This document shows, piece after piece, positions 34,970 through 44,519 of a stretch of DNA of 64,000 nucleotides. The notes beneath the pieces were generated by a model. The model worked only from the letters and a program-made list of their open reading frames with translations. It was not told the DNA's origin and did not search any database. Position 1 is the first letter of the stretch. The number at the start of each line of letters is the position of its first letter. The stretch lies in contig CAILZL010000014.1 in NCBI GenBank assembly GCA_903838705.1, positions 1-64,000 on the forward strand, written 5' to 3'. The translations under genes were made by a program, and so were the position numbers. This DNA is from an uncultured Pseudomonadota bacterium (GTDB taxonomy: Bacteria > Pseudomonadota > Gammaproteobacteria > Steroidobacterales > Steroidobacteraceae).

Positions 34970-37900
34970 ATGAAAATAATTAAGAACCTTGCCAATGACA
35001 GGGTTATGGATGCAATCAAGCCAAACTTGAAGCATCGTTATCAGTTTGATTGCATCACGTCGAAGTTTTCCTTGTTTGCTTTTGAAGAACTAAAGGAGTC
35101 GCTTCAAGGTTTAAGTGCTGCCAAGATGATTTTACCGGGCGAAGAGCAAAACCTGAATTTGCTTGGTGGCGACGGGGACCGCTCTGCCAGAAATCGACTG
35201 CAGGCCAGGTGGCTGGCTAATGAGTGCTCTAAGTGGATCACCAGTAAAGTCGACGTTCGACAAGCCACGGGTCCGGTACCTCAAGGTGCTGCTGTACTAC
35301 GTAACGAGTTAAGCATTCCGGAGCAAGTAGTACTTGGCTCGTTTGCGTTCAGTACGGATGGGCTCGGAATAACACCCGGAAATCCACTCAATCTCATTCA
35401 TGTGTCGGAAACGGCTGATGAAGCGGGTCAACTTGCTCAGTGGTTCGATCAGCAGTGGGCGCGGTTCCACAATAAGCCAGATGTTCGCGACTGGTTTATC
35501 AAGCAGCTCCGGATGCTTTCTGACTTCCAGGCTCCCTTTACTGTTTATGCCCTGATTCTTAACCATGTTTTTGGCGATAGGGATGACACCTTTGATGAGG
35601 AGCGCATCATCAAATCTGCCACCGGTATCCGCAATACTGTGGTTTGGAAAAAGCTCTTCAAATTTCAGCGAGATGGTGTTGTTGGCGCTATTGATAAGCT
35701 GGCGCGATTCGGCGGCTGCATCATCGCGGACAGCGTGGGTCTAGGTAAAACCTTCGAAGCATTGGCGGTGATCAAGTACCACGAGCTACGTAATGACCGT
35801 GTGCTGGTGCTGGCGCCTAAGCGGCTGCGCGAAAACTGGACTCTCTACAAAATCAACGACAAGCGAAACATCTTGGCGGCTGATCGATTTAACTATGATG
35901 TACTGAATCACACCGACTTATCACGTGAAAATGGTCATTCTGGCGATATTGATTTATCGCATGTGAATTGGGGTAACTACGATCTGGTCGTTATCGATGA
36001 GTCCCACAATTTTCGTAACAAGGCCGCTAATAAGGGAAAAGAATCCCGCTATCACCGTCTGATGCGGCAGATCATCAAGGAAGGTGTGAAGACCCGAGTG
36101 CTGATGTTGTCTGCCACGCCCGTAAATAACCGCCTGGCTGACCTTCGCAACCAAATTTCCTTTGTTACCGAAGGTGATGATACGGCCCTTCAGGAGCATG
36201 GCATCGCTAGCGTTGAACAGACTACGCGCAAGGCGCAGCTACAGTTCAATCGTTGGCTGGATCTTCAGGAACAAGACCGAACACCAACTCGTTTAGTTGA
36301 GATGCTAGGCTTCGACTACTTCACTTTGCTCGATCATTTGACCATTGCCCGCTCGCGTCGGCACGTTGAAAAATACTATGGCATACAGGAAACGGGACGC
36401 TTCCCAGATCGCTTGCGGCCCATCAATATCAAGTCCGACGTGGATCTGGCGGGGCAGTTCAGGGCTATCAAAGACATCAATCTGGAAATCCGCCGACTCA
36501 ACTTGGCTAGCTACGCTCCGCTCCGCTATGTGCTGCCAAATAAGCAGGCTGCCTACGACGCCAAATACAGCACCGAGATTCGTGATGGCGAGAGCTTCTT
36601 CCGTCAGGCGGACCGTGAAGAGAGCTTGATCCATTTACTGCGGGTTAATGTGCTTAAGCGGATGGAGAGTGCCGTGTCTTCGTTCTCGCTGACTGTGCGG
36701 CGCCAGCTCAAGGATGTAGAGGCCACGCTCGCGCAAATCGACAGTCACGTGGATGGTATCGAAGAGCTGGACATTGCTGATGTTGATATTGATGACCCTG
36801 CATTCGAGTCACTGCTGGTCGGCCGCAAAGTGAAGGTGCTATTAAGTGATGTGGATATGATCCGGTGGAAGCAGGATCTCATCGAGGACCGCAACCGCCT
36901 GGCTACATTGTTGGCTGCCGCACAACTGGTAGATGCCAGTCGCGATGCCAAACTCGCCAAGCTGCGTAACATGATTCAGCAGAAGTGTGCTAACCCGATC
37001 AATGCTGGCAATCGCAAGATTATCGTCTTCACCGCATTTTCAGACACGGCGCAATATCTCTACGCTCAGCTCGCCCAATGGGCGAAATCCACCTTGGGCA
37101 TCGACGCGGCGTTGGTTACGGGTGCGGCGGGCATTCAGACCACATTGCCGGGTCTGCGCAAGAATATGAGCTCTGTGCTGTCGGCTTTTGCGCCTCGCGC
37201 CAAGGAGCGGCCTGCAGAAATGTCAGACGAAGGTGAAATCGATCTGCTTATCGCCACCGACTGTATTTCAGAAGGTCAAAATCTCCAGGACTGTGACTGG
37301 CTTATTAATTACGATATTCACTGGAATCCTGTACGCATCATTCAGCGCTTCGGTCGAATTGATCGAATTGGCTCGCCCAACCATAGTATCCAGCTCGTCA
37401 ATTTCTGGCCCAATATGGAACTGGAGGAATACATTGGCCTGGAACAGCGTGTCAGCGGGCGCATGGTGCTGCTGGACGTGTCTGCCACAGGTGAAGAAAA
37501 TCTCATCGAGCAACAGTCTGGCGACCCCATGAATGACCTGGAGTACCGACGTAAGCAACTGCTGAAGCTGCAAGACACCGTGATCGATATGGAAGATCTG
37601 TCCAGTGGTGTGTCCATCACCGATCTGACATTAACTGACTTCCGTATCGATCTGGCTCAGTACTTAAAAGAACACCCCGGCAAGCTTGAGGCCTTACCGA
37701 TGGGTGCTTATGCGGTTACCACTAGCATCGATGCCGACATCGCTCCCGGGGTTATCTTCTGTCTGCGTGCGGAAGGTTCTGCGGCAGCCAAGGGCCAATC
37801 TTCCGATTACCCATTAACGCCTATATACCTGGTGCATGTTGGCGACGATGGCTCTGTACTTCTGCCCTATACCCAAGCCAAGCGAGTCATGGACCACTTG

Positions 37901-38164
37901 AAGCGATTGGCGCTGGGCCGAGAATTGCCCGACGACGGCGCCTGTGCCCGGTTCGATAAGCAGACCCGACAAGGCCAGGACATGAGCCACGCGCAGAAGC
38001 TGTTGGCTGCTGCAGTGGCCTCAGTGGTGGGCAAGAATGAGGAGCGGGCTGTCGCGAGTTTGTTCTTGCCCGGTGGTACACATGCAATGAAAGGCGAATT
38101 CGCTGGAAGCGGCGACTTCGAAGTCATGGCATTCATGGTAATTCTTCCCGGAACGCCAGTGTAA
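34970..38164 (+). CDS. SNF2-family helicase with degenerate PLD-like N-terminus
   Basis: 1064 aa. Superfamily 2 Snf2/RapA-type motor: DSVGLGKT (254-261), DESH (343-346), SATP (381-384), and late motifs ATDCISEGQNLQDCDWLIN and IIQRFGRIDRIGS. The first ~170 residues resemble a phospholipase-D-like nuclease domain (HRYQFDCITSKFSLFAFEEL, then VVLGSFAFSTDGLG), but the HxK catalytic pair is missing. It opens a seven-gene run and its stop overlaps the next ATG (TAATG). A dsDNA translocase is expected; a role in defence is inferred from the neighbours. The start could also be the ATG at 35006, which has GGGTT just upstream. Confidence 0.85.
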   Translation: MKIIKNLANDRVMDAIKPNLKHRYQFDCITSKFSLFAFEELKESLQGLSAAKMILPGEEQNLNLLGGDGDRSARNRLQARWLANECSKWITSKVDVRQATGPVPQGAAVLRNELSIPEQVVLGSFAFSTDGLGITPGNPLNLIHVSETADEAGQLAQWFDQQWARFHNKPDVRDWFIKQLRMLSDFQAPFTVYALILNHVFGDRDDTFDEERIIKSATGIRNTVVWKKLFKFQRDGVVGAIDKLARFGGCIIADSVGLGKTFEALAVIKYHELRNDRVLVLAPKRLRENWTLYKINDKRNILAADRFNYDVLNHTDLSRENGHSGDIDLSHVNWGNYDLVVIDESHNFRNKAANKGKESRYHRLMRQIIKEGVKTRVLMLSATPVNNRLADLRNQISFVTEGDDTALQEHGIASVEQTTRKAQLQFNRWLDLQEQDRTPTRLVEMLGFDYFTLLDHLTIARSRRHVEKYYGIQETGRFPDRLRPINIKSDVDLAGQFRAIKDINLEIRRLNLASYAPLRYVLPNKQAAYDAKYSTEIRDGESFFRQADREESLIHLLRVNVLKRMESAVSSFSLTVRRQLKDVEATLAQIDSHVDGIEELDIADVDIDDPAFESLLVGRKVKVLLSDVDMIRWKQDLIEDRNRLATLLAAAQLVDASRDAKLAKLRNMIQQKCANPINAGNRKIIVFTAFSDTAQYLYAQLAQWAKSTLGIDAALVTGAAGIQTTLPGLRKNMSSVLSAFAPRAKERPAEMSDEGEIDLLIATDCISEGQNLQDCDWLINYDIHWNPVRIIQRFGRIDRIGSPNHSIQLVNFWPNMELEEYIGLEQRVSGRMVLLDVSATGEENLIEQQSGDPMNDLEYRRKQLLKLQDTVIDMEDLSSGVSITDLTLTDFRIDLAQYLKEHPGKLEALPMGAYAVTTSIDADIAPGVIFCLRAEGSAAAKGQSSDYPLTPIYLVHVGDDGSVLLPYTQAKRVMDHLKRLALGRELPDDGACARFDKQTRQGQDMSHAQKLLAAAVASVVGKNEERAVASLFLPGGTHAMKGEFAGSGDFEVMAFMVILPGTPV

Positions 38165-38949
38165 TGGTGCTGGTATTGCGAGATGCACTTCTGGATGCCT
38201 TGGGCCTGCCCGAAAGTTGCCGGGTGGACCAGCGCGTGCCGAAGAAAATGTTGGTTGAGTATGGGGCGCCAACCACCATTGATAAGCGCTTGCTGAATGA
38301 TGCCATCGAAGAAGTAAGATGGGTTGCTGCGCTCAAACCTGGCAATATTGCTGTGCCGGCCTATCGAGATGAATCGCACGAGTACCTTGAGGTTGCGGTG
38401 CTGGTCGTGCAGGTTCGGCTATCTCATAGTCGAGAACCTCAGGTTCAGCGACTGGCGGAGCTGGTGCACCGTGCGGTACCTTATCCGGTGATACTGATGC
38501 TGGATGGGCCGCAAGGAGTAACAGTATCCCTGGCTCACAAGCGTGCAGCTCAGAACGAGGCAGGCAAGGTCGTGTTGGATGGCGACGTGCACAGCGTGGT
38601 CGTCGAAACGATTGCGCCATTCGAGGAGGCGTTCTTTCGAGCGCTTGCGCTGGATAAGCAGCCGCACGCAAATTTGATGGCCCTATATCAAGGCTGGATG
38701 GACTGTCTGACTGCTGCCGATGTTGCGCAGGTTACGGGCCAATTTAAAGTGTCGGTAGATGCCGCTACAGCTACTGCACGCAGATCGGCCCTTCAGGAAT
38801 ATCAGCGCCTTGAGCAAGAGGCGGCACGATTGCACGCGATGGCGAGCAAAGAAAAACAGATTGCAAAACAGATAGATTTCAATCTAGCGTTTAAAAGGGC
38901 TCAGACCGACTTGGCCGCAATACAGGATCAGCTGAAGGAAAGTCCATGA
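38164..38949 (+). CDS. DUF4391 protein
   Basis: 261 aa. The N-terminus resembles DUF4391: RVPKKMLVEYGAPTTIDKRL, then DAIEEVRWVAALKPGNIAVP, a central LEVAVLVVQVRLSHSREPQV and AVPYPVILML. The C-terminal ~60 residues are charged and helical, likely a coiled coil (EYQRLEQEAARLHAMASKEK). The family's role is unknown; it recurs with helicases in defence loci. It overlaps the helicase gene at its start and the DUF262 gene at its end (ATGA), so the three are translationally coupled. The size and coupling suggest a subunit or adaptor of the helicase. Confidence 0.75.
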   Translation: MVLVLRDALLDALGLPESCRVDQRVPKKMLVEYGAPTTIDKRLLNDAIEEVRWVAALKPGNIAVPAYRDESHEYLEVAVLVVQVRLSHSREPQVQRLAELVHRAVPYPVILMLDGPQGVTVSLAHKRAAQNEAGKVVLDGDVHSVVVETIAPFEEAFFRALALDKQPHANLMALYQGWMDCLTAADVAQVTGQFKVSVDAATATARRSALQEYQRLEQEAARLHAMASKEKQIAKQIDFNLAFKRAQTDLAAIQDQLKESP

Positions 38950-41072
38950 AGGCAACAGAAGCAAACTTACTCAAGTTCCTGAGAAAGTCTCCGCAGTTTG
39001 TCATCCCGATCTATCAGCGAAACTATTCGTGGACAGCAGAGCAGTGCCGGCAACTATGGTCTGACCTCATGCGTGCGGGGCGTGACGAAAAAGTCAATGG
39101 GCACTTTATTGGTTCTATCGTCTACGTGGAACGAGGGCTGTCTTCTGTCACTAGCCAAGAGGCGCTGTTGGTCATCGACGGACAGCAACGCCTGACCACC
39201 AGTACTCTGCTTATTGAGGCACTGGCCAAGCACTTTGAGGAACAAGGAATAGGCGAGTTGCTGGAGGCCTTCTCCAGCAAAAAGTTGCGCAATTACTACT
39301 TGCTGAATCCGGATGAAGACGGCGAGCGACATTTCAAACTGCTTCTGTCCGAAACAGATAAAGACACTTTGTTGGCTCTTTTGCAAAATACGCCCATGCC
39401 TGCTGAGGCGAGCAACCGCATCAATGAAAACTTCACCCTGTTTCAGGAGTTGATCGCCACCCACAAGAATGAGCTGGAGGTAATCTGTCAGGGTCTGGCC
39501 AAGCTGGTTATCGTGGATGTATCTCTGGATCGCACTCAAGACAACCCGCAATTGATCTTTGAGAGCATGAATTCCACGGGGCTAGAGCTCAGTCAGGCCG
39601 ACCTCATTCGCAACTACATCCTGATGGGTCTGGAGCCCAAGTTGCAAACCGAGTTGTACAAGGTCTACTGGCGGCCCATGGAGCGGTCGTTCGGCCAGGC
39701 AGCCTACGTGGTTCACTTCGATGCCTTCATGCGCCACTACTTGACAGCCAGGACGGGTGAAATTCCCAACGTGCGTGAGGTGTACGTAGCCTTCAAAAGC
39801 TTCGCACGTGGCCTCAAGGGCGACACTCGTGACCTGGTTACTGATATTCATGCTTATGCTTCGTATTACTGTGCCATGGCGCTGGGTACCGAGACGGATA
39901 CTGCACTCAAGCAAGCATTTCACGACTTGCGCGAGTTGAAGGTGGACGTTGCCTATCCTTTCCTGCTCGACGTCTATCACGACTACAAGCAAGGTCGCTT
40001 GGCTGCCGAGGAGGTGTTGCAAGTCGTGCGGCTGGTTGAAAGCTACGTGTTCCGACGGGCTATTTGCGCCATCCCGACGAACTCACTGAACAAGACCTTT
40101 GCCGGCATGGGGCGCACGCTCAAGAAAGATCGTTATCTGGAAAGTGTACAGGCGGCATTCCTCATGCTGCCCTCGTATCGCCGTTTCCCAACCGACGACG
40201 AGTTTGAGCGTGAAATCAAGGTCCGCGACCTGTACAACTTCCGTAGCCGCAGCTACTGGTTACGTCGCCTGGAAAACCACGGCCGCAAAGAGCGTGTCGT
40301 AGTGGAGGATTACACCATAGAGCACATCCTGCCGCAGAATGAAGTACTGTCGGGTGAGTGGCAAACAGAGTTAGGTGTAGACTGGAAGCGCATCCAGCAA
40401 ACCTGGTTGCACAGCTTGGGTAACCTCACTTTGACTGGCTACAATAGCGAATACCGCGATTATCCCTTTGCGTACAAGCGTGACAAAGTTAACGACAGGG
40501 ACGGCAACCCGGTTGGATTTGCTCATAGCCCGCTCAGGCTCAATGCCGGGCTTGGTCAAGTCAGCACCTGGAACGAAGCGGCTATCAAGTCACGCGCTGA
40601 TCGCCTTGCCACCGAGGCAGTCAAGGTATGGAGTGCACCACAACTGGCAGCAGATGTGCTGGAGGCTTATCGGCCTACTGATTCTGGTTTCATGATTAAG
40701 GAATACAGCCTCTCAGACCATCCGTATCTGGCCTCTGGTCCCATGCGTGAGCTGTTTGAGTCCCTGCGCGAAACAATACTCGCGTTGGACCCGTGCGTTA
40801 GTGAAGAATTCAAGAAGCTGTATGTCGCCTACAAGGCCGAGACCAATTTTGTTGATGTGGTGCCGCAAGCCAGGCGTTTGCGGTTATCACTGAATATGCC
40901 GTTTCACGAAATAGACGACCCCAAGGGAGTCTGTGCAGATGTCACCAATCTTGGTCGTTGGGGTAATGGCGATGTAGAGGTCGGTCTGAGCCGCCCGGAT
41001 GAACTGCCCTATGTGCTGGGTTTGATTCGTCAGTCTTTCGACCGTCAGATGGGCGGACCTCAAGACGCCTGA
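38946..41072 (+). CDS. GmrSD-like DUF262/DUF1524 protein (predicted modification-dependent nuclease)
   Basis: 708 aa. The N-terminal DUF262 (ParB-like NTPase) is seen in IPIYQRNYSW and VIDGQQRLT (DGQQR at 78-82). A DUF1524 HNH-type nuclease follows, with YTIEHILPQN (His460) and LGNLTLTGYNSEY. The last ~120 residues look like DUF5655 (MRELFESLRETILALDPCVS). GmrSD and relatives (SspE, BrxU) cut phage DNA carrying modified bases or act with phosphorothioate systems; here the two halves are fused. Placement between a helicase/DUF4391 pair and a type III methyltransferase suggests it covers phages that hide their DNA from ordinary restriction. The gap to mod is 37 bases. Confidence 0.85.
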   Translation: MKATEANLLKFLRKSPQFVIPIYQRNYSWTAEQCRQLWSDLMRAGRDEKVNGHFIGSIVYVERGLSSVTSQEALLVIDGQQRLTTSTLLIEALAKHFEEQGIGELLEAFSSKKLRNYYLLNPDEDGERHFKLLLSETDKDTLLALLQNTPMPAEASNRINENFTLFQELIATHKNELEVICQGLAKLVIVDVSLDRTQDNPQLIFESMNSTGLELSQADLIRNYILMGLEPKLQTELYKVYWRPMERSFGQAAYVVHFDAFMRHYLTARTGEIPNVREVYVAFKSFARGLKGDTRDLVTDIHAYASYYCAMALGTETDTALKQAFHDLRELKVDVAYPFLLDVYHDYKQGRLAAEEVLQVVRLVESYVFRRAICAIPTNSLNKTFAGMGRTLKKDRYLESVQAAFLMLPSYRRFPTDDEFEREIKVRDLYNFRSRSYWLRRLENHGRKERVVVEDYTIEHILPQNEVLSGEWQTELGVDWKRIQQTWLHSLGNLTLTGYNSEYRDYPFAYKRDKVNDRDGNPVGFAHSPLRLNAGLGQVSTWNEAAIKSRADRLATEAVKVWSAPQLAADVLEAYRPTDSGFMIKEYSLSDHPYLASGPMRELFESLRETILALDPCVSEEFKKLYVAYKAETNFVDVVPQARRLRLSLNMPFHEIDDPKGVCADVTNLGRWGNGDVEVGLSRPDELPYVLGLIRQSFDRQMGGPQDA

Positions 41073-41109
41073 ATTGTCTGAGCAAAAGAACGCGAAGAGA
41101 TAGCAATAC

Positions 41110-43041
41110 ATGACCATGCAGAAGATCGAAGCAAGCAGCCCTGAATCGCAGTCGGCAGATTTGGTGTCTGGAAACATCGAACAGCTCAAGGCGCTATTCC
41201 CGGAGTTGATCACCGAGGGCGAACATGGCGCAGCGGTGAATGTGGATGTGCTCAAGGCGCTGGTGGGCGACCAGACCATCACCGATGCTGATGAAAAGTA
41301 TGGCCTGAACTGGCACGGCAAACGCCGTGCTCGCCAGCTGGCGTTGACCCCTAGCACGGGCACGTTGCGCCCATGTCCCGAAGAGAGTGTGGATTGGGAT
41401 ACCACCCAGAACCTGATGATCGAAGGTGACAACCTTGAGGTGCTGAAGCTATTGCAGAAGAGCTATGCCGGAAAGGTGAAGCTTATTTATATCGATCCGC
41501 CATATAACACCGGCAAGGATTTCGTTTATCCGGATAACTTCCAGGACAACATTAAGAACTACCTGGAGTTGACTGGTCAGGTGGAAGGCGGACAGAAGAT
41601 CAGCAGCAATACCGAAGCCAGCGGGCGGTTTCATACCGACTGGCTAAATATGATCTCCCCTAGACTAAAGCTAGCAAGAAACTTGCTGCGCGAGGATGGA
41701 GCGATATTTGTATCTCTTGATGATGGTGAGGTTGCTCATCTTCGGATCATCATGAATGAAATATTTGGCCAAGAAAACTTTATTGCAACTGTAATTTGGG
41801 AGAAGAAATTTGCACCCCAGAATGACGAAAAATACTTCTCAGAGCGACATGACTTCATTATGGTGTTCGCAAAAAGCAAAGAAGAATGGCGAAGGAACCT
41901 GCTTCCGAGAAGCGAGGATGCGCAGGCACGTTACAAGAATCCAGATAATGACCCACGCGGGCCTTGGGCGTCTAGCGACCTACTTCGGATAGAGCATCGT
42001 GACAACTGTGTCTACACAATAATTTCACCTACAGGTGCAAGGTGGGTGCCTGAAGCCGGTACAAGTTGGCGACATCCCGAAGATGAAATGATGCAGCTTG
42101 TTCGGTCGGGTCAAATTTGGTTCGGTGCGGATGGCAGCAGTAAACCTAGGCGTAAGAGATATTTAGCCGAGGTAAGCGAAGGTGTTGTGCCTGAAACCAT
42201 GTGGTTCCACAAAGATTGCGGCCATAATCAGGAGGCAACTCAAGAGATAAAAACTCTCTTTAGCGATGTCGGCGTGCCATTCTCAAATCCCAAACCTGTT
42301 CGGCTTCTAAAGAGGGTTTTGGAGGTGGCTACTAATCCAAGAGCAGACGATATTGTTGTCGATTTTTTTGCTGGGTCTGGCACTACTGGGCATGCGCTTT
42401 TAGCTAAGAATGCAGAAGACGGAGCGAATAGGCGTTTTATCTTAATACAACTTCCGGAAATGCTGGATCCAAGTGTTAAGGAGCAGAGATTTGCTTCGGA
42501 GTGCTGCTCAAATCTAAGTAAGCCGCTAAAGATATCTGAACTGACCAAAGAGCGCCTGCGTCGCGCGGCTGCCAAGGTCAAAGCCGACAACCCGTTGTTT
42601 GCCGGTGATACTGGCTTTCGCGTTTTCAAACTCGATACCTCCAATATTCGAGCTTGGACTCCGCAACCCAAGGTTCTGGCGCAAGCGTTGCTGGACCACC
42701 AAGATCATTTGCTCGAAGGGCGTACAGAAACTGAGTTGCTCTATGAACTGTTGCTAAAGCTCGGTCTCGATTTGTGCGTGCCAATTGCTAAACAAGATAT
42801 CGCTGGAAAGGCGGTTCACTCAGTGGGCGGCGGCGTGTTGATGGCCTGTCTGGCAGAAAAAATCACCGCACACGAAGTCGAGGCGCTGGCCAATGGCATT
42901 GTGGCCTGGAATAAGGGGCTGGCGCCGGCCGGTGACACCACCTGCGTATTCCGCGACAGCGCCTTCGCCGATGACGTTGCCAAGACCAACATGGCAGCAA
43001 TCCTGGAGCAGAACGGCATCGCTAACGTGCGGAGCTTGTGA
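41110..43041 (+). CDS. mod: Type III restriction-modification methyltransferase subunit (Mod)
   Basis: 643 aa. Beta-class N6-adenine methyltransferase order: catalytic DPPY (129-132, in IYIDPPYNTG) comes before the SAM site FAGSGTTGHA (from 420). Between them lies the variable target-recognition region (~190-410), whose DNA is more AT-rich than both ends of the gene, hinting at exchange by recombination. A C-terminal helical part of ~150 residues follows, as in Mod proteins. It methylates adenine in a short asymmetric site, protects the host and tells Res where to act. The site cannot be predicted from sequence alone. The stop is 10 bases before the next start. Confidence 0.92.
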   Translation: MTMQKIEASSPESQSADLVSGNIEQLKALFPELITEGEHGAAVNVDVLKALVGDQTITDADEKYGLNWHGKRRARQLALTPSTGTLRPCPEESVDWDTTQNLMIEGDNLEVLKLLQKSYAGKVKLIYIDPPYNTGKDFVYPDNFQDNIKNYLELTGQVEGGQKISSNTEASGRFHTDWLNMISPRLKLARNLLREDGAIFVSLDDGEVAHLRIIMNEIFGQENFIATVIWEKKFAPQNDEKYFSERHDFIMVFAKSKEEWRRNLLPRSEDAQARYKNPDNDPRGPWASSDLLRIEHRDNCVYTIISPTGARWVPEAGTSWRHPEDEMMQLVRSGQIWFGADGSSKPRRKRYLAEVSEGVVPETMWFHKDCGHNQEATQEIKTLFSDVGVPFSNPKPVRLLKRVLEVATNPRADDIVVDFFAGSGTTGHALLAKNAEDGANRRFILIQLPEMLDPSVKEQRFASECCSNLSKPLKISELTKERLRRAAAKVKADNPLFAGDTGFRVFKLDTSNIRAWTPQPKVLAQALLDHQDHLLEGRTETELLYELLLKLGLDLCVPIAKQDIAGKAVHSVGGGVLMACLAEKITAHEVEALANGIVAWNKGLAPAGDTTCVFRDSAFADDVAKTNMAAILEQNGIANVRSL

Positions 43042-43051
43042 GGAACCCAGT

Positions 43052-44077
43052 ATGAGCAAGGACCTGACTAATTCGCCGGTCGACCGGCAGAACATCCTGA
43101 ACAACCCCTATGCACTGGCGGAAATTGAGAAGGCGGCCGGTATTCAGGGCATTCCCTTCGAGGGGAAAACGGTGGTGCTCAAGGAGCAGGTGGCGGCGTT
43201 TTTTGAGGTTACCGTCCGAACCGTGGAAAACTACCTGGAGGGCCACGCCGAAGAGCTGGCTCGCAACGGCTATGAGGTGCTGAAGGGTAACCGGCTGAAA
43301 GTATTGAAAGAATCGATTCAGGGGCTGTATGTTCCCGAAACCGATTTCGGGAACATCGCCAAGGCCCCCCAGCTGGGGGTGTTCGACTTCCGGGCTTTCC
43401 TGAACCTGGCCATGCTGGTGTCCGAAAGCGAGCGGGCCAAGTTGTTGCGCCAAGCCATTCTGGACATTGTGATCGACACGATCAACCAGCGCACCGGCGG
43501 GGGCACCAAGTACATCAACCAGCGGGACGAGGACTTCCTGCAATCTGCTTTCGTCGAGGAAAACTACCGTAAGCAGTTCACTGATGCGTTACGGGACTGC
43601 GTGGCGATGGGCAACTTCAAGTACGCCCTGTACACCGACAAGATTTACGTCAGTATTTTTCGTGAGCAGGCCAAGGAGTATCGCAAGGTGCTGCGTCTGG
43701 AACACACCGACAGCGTGCGATCTACCTTCTATGCCGAAGTGCTGGATCTGATCGCTGCTTATGAATGTGGGTTGGGCGATGCGCTGCAAAAAGAATTGAC
43801 TGCCAAGGGGCATAAGCTGAGTTATGCCGAAGTGGATGCGGTCTTTCTGGCGTTTGAGCAGCAGGCGCACTGGCGACCGCTGATCGAGAAAGCACGCCTG
43901 AAGATGGCCAGTCGCGATTTGGCCTTTCGTGATGCCTTGCATCTGCAGCTGAAGGAGTATTTAGCTCCGATACAGCGCGACGACTACGAACGCTTTCTAG
44001 GTGAGCGCAGCAAGGAGCTATCTGAGCGCCTGGAAGAAGCTAAGGATGTGATGAAACGTCTGAAGGAGCGTGGCTAG
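43052..44077 (+). CDS. RhuM-like DNA-binding protein, putative partner of the Doc toxin
   Basis: 341 aa from the ATG at 43052. The N-terminus has a helix-turn-helix pattern, VLKEQVAAFFEVTVRTVENY, as in RhuM-like and other phage-type regulators. The middle (FDFRAFLNLAMLVSESERAK) matches the block seen in RhuM-type proteins, and a charged coiled coil closes the protein (from ~SKELSERLEEAKDVMKRL). It is directly followed by a Doc toxin whose GTG start overlaps this stop (TAGTG). That order fits an antitoxin/regulator-toxin pair, but antitoxin activity is inferred from position only. A role as a regulator of the RM operon is an alternative. Confidence 0.6.
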   Translation: MSKDLTNSPVDRQNILNNPYALAEIEKAAGIQGIPFEGKTVVLKEQVAAFFEVTVRTVENYLEGHAEELARNGYEVLKGNRLKVLKESIQGLYVPETDFGNIAKAPQLGVFDFRAFLNLAMLVSESERAKLLRQAILDIVIDTINQRTGGGTKYINQRDEDFLQSAFVEENYRKQFTDALRDCVAMGNFKYALYTDKIYVSIFREQAKEYRKVLRLEHTDSVRSTFYAEVLDLIAAYECGLGDALQKELTAKGHKLSYAEVDAVFLAFEQQAHWRPLIEKARLKMASRDLAFRDALHLQLKEYLAPIQRDDYERFLGERSKELSERLEEAKDVMKRLKERG

Positions 44078-44517
44078 TGTTGCTGGTTTATCTGACCCTC
44101 GATCAAGCCATCGATATTCATGCAAAGACGGTCGAAGTCAGTGGTGGCGGTGCGCTGGGAAAACTGGACATAGGCCTCCTGGATGGAGTTCTGCAGAACA
44201 TCCAGAACGACGTTTACTATCCAACCATCGAAGATAAACTTACTCATCTGTTTTTCAGCGCCTGCAAGTTCCATTGTTTTCAAGATGGTAACAAACGGAT
44301 TGCAATTACATTGTGCGCGCAGATGCTGCTATTTAATGGATATCTGTACTGTGTTTCCAGTTTCTTGAGGGAAATGGAAAACATCAGCTATCACGTCGCG
44401 GCCGGTAATATTGATAAGGCGTTGTTGCACGAAGTGATCACCGCACATTTGAACGAAGCATCGGACAATGAAGAATTGAAAATGAAGATTTGGCATGCCA
44501 TGTCGAGGAGCGCGTAG
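44077..44517 (+). CDS. Death-on-curing (Doc) family toxin
   Basis: 146 aa with a GTG start overlapping the previous stop. It carries the Fic/Doc active site HCFQDGNKR (66-74), the Doc form HxFx(D/N)xNKR. P1 Doc phosphorylates EF-Tu and halts translation, and other Fic proteins add AMP; the Lys-containing motif favours the kinase type. The gene sits between mod and res, so the toxin could punish loss of, or damage to, the restriction system. The partner that silences it is probably the upstream RhuM-like protein, since no small Phd-type antitoxin is present. Confidence 0.85.
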   Translation: MLLVYLTLDQAIDIHAKTVEVSGGGALGKLDIGLLDGVLQNIQNDVYYPTIEDKLTHLFFSACKFHCFQDGNKRIAITLCAQMLLFNGYLYCVSSFLREMENISYHVAAGNIDKALLHEVITAHLNEASDNEELKMKIWHAMSRSA

Positions 44518-44519
44518 AC

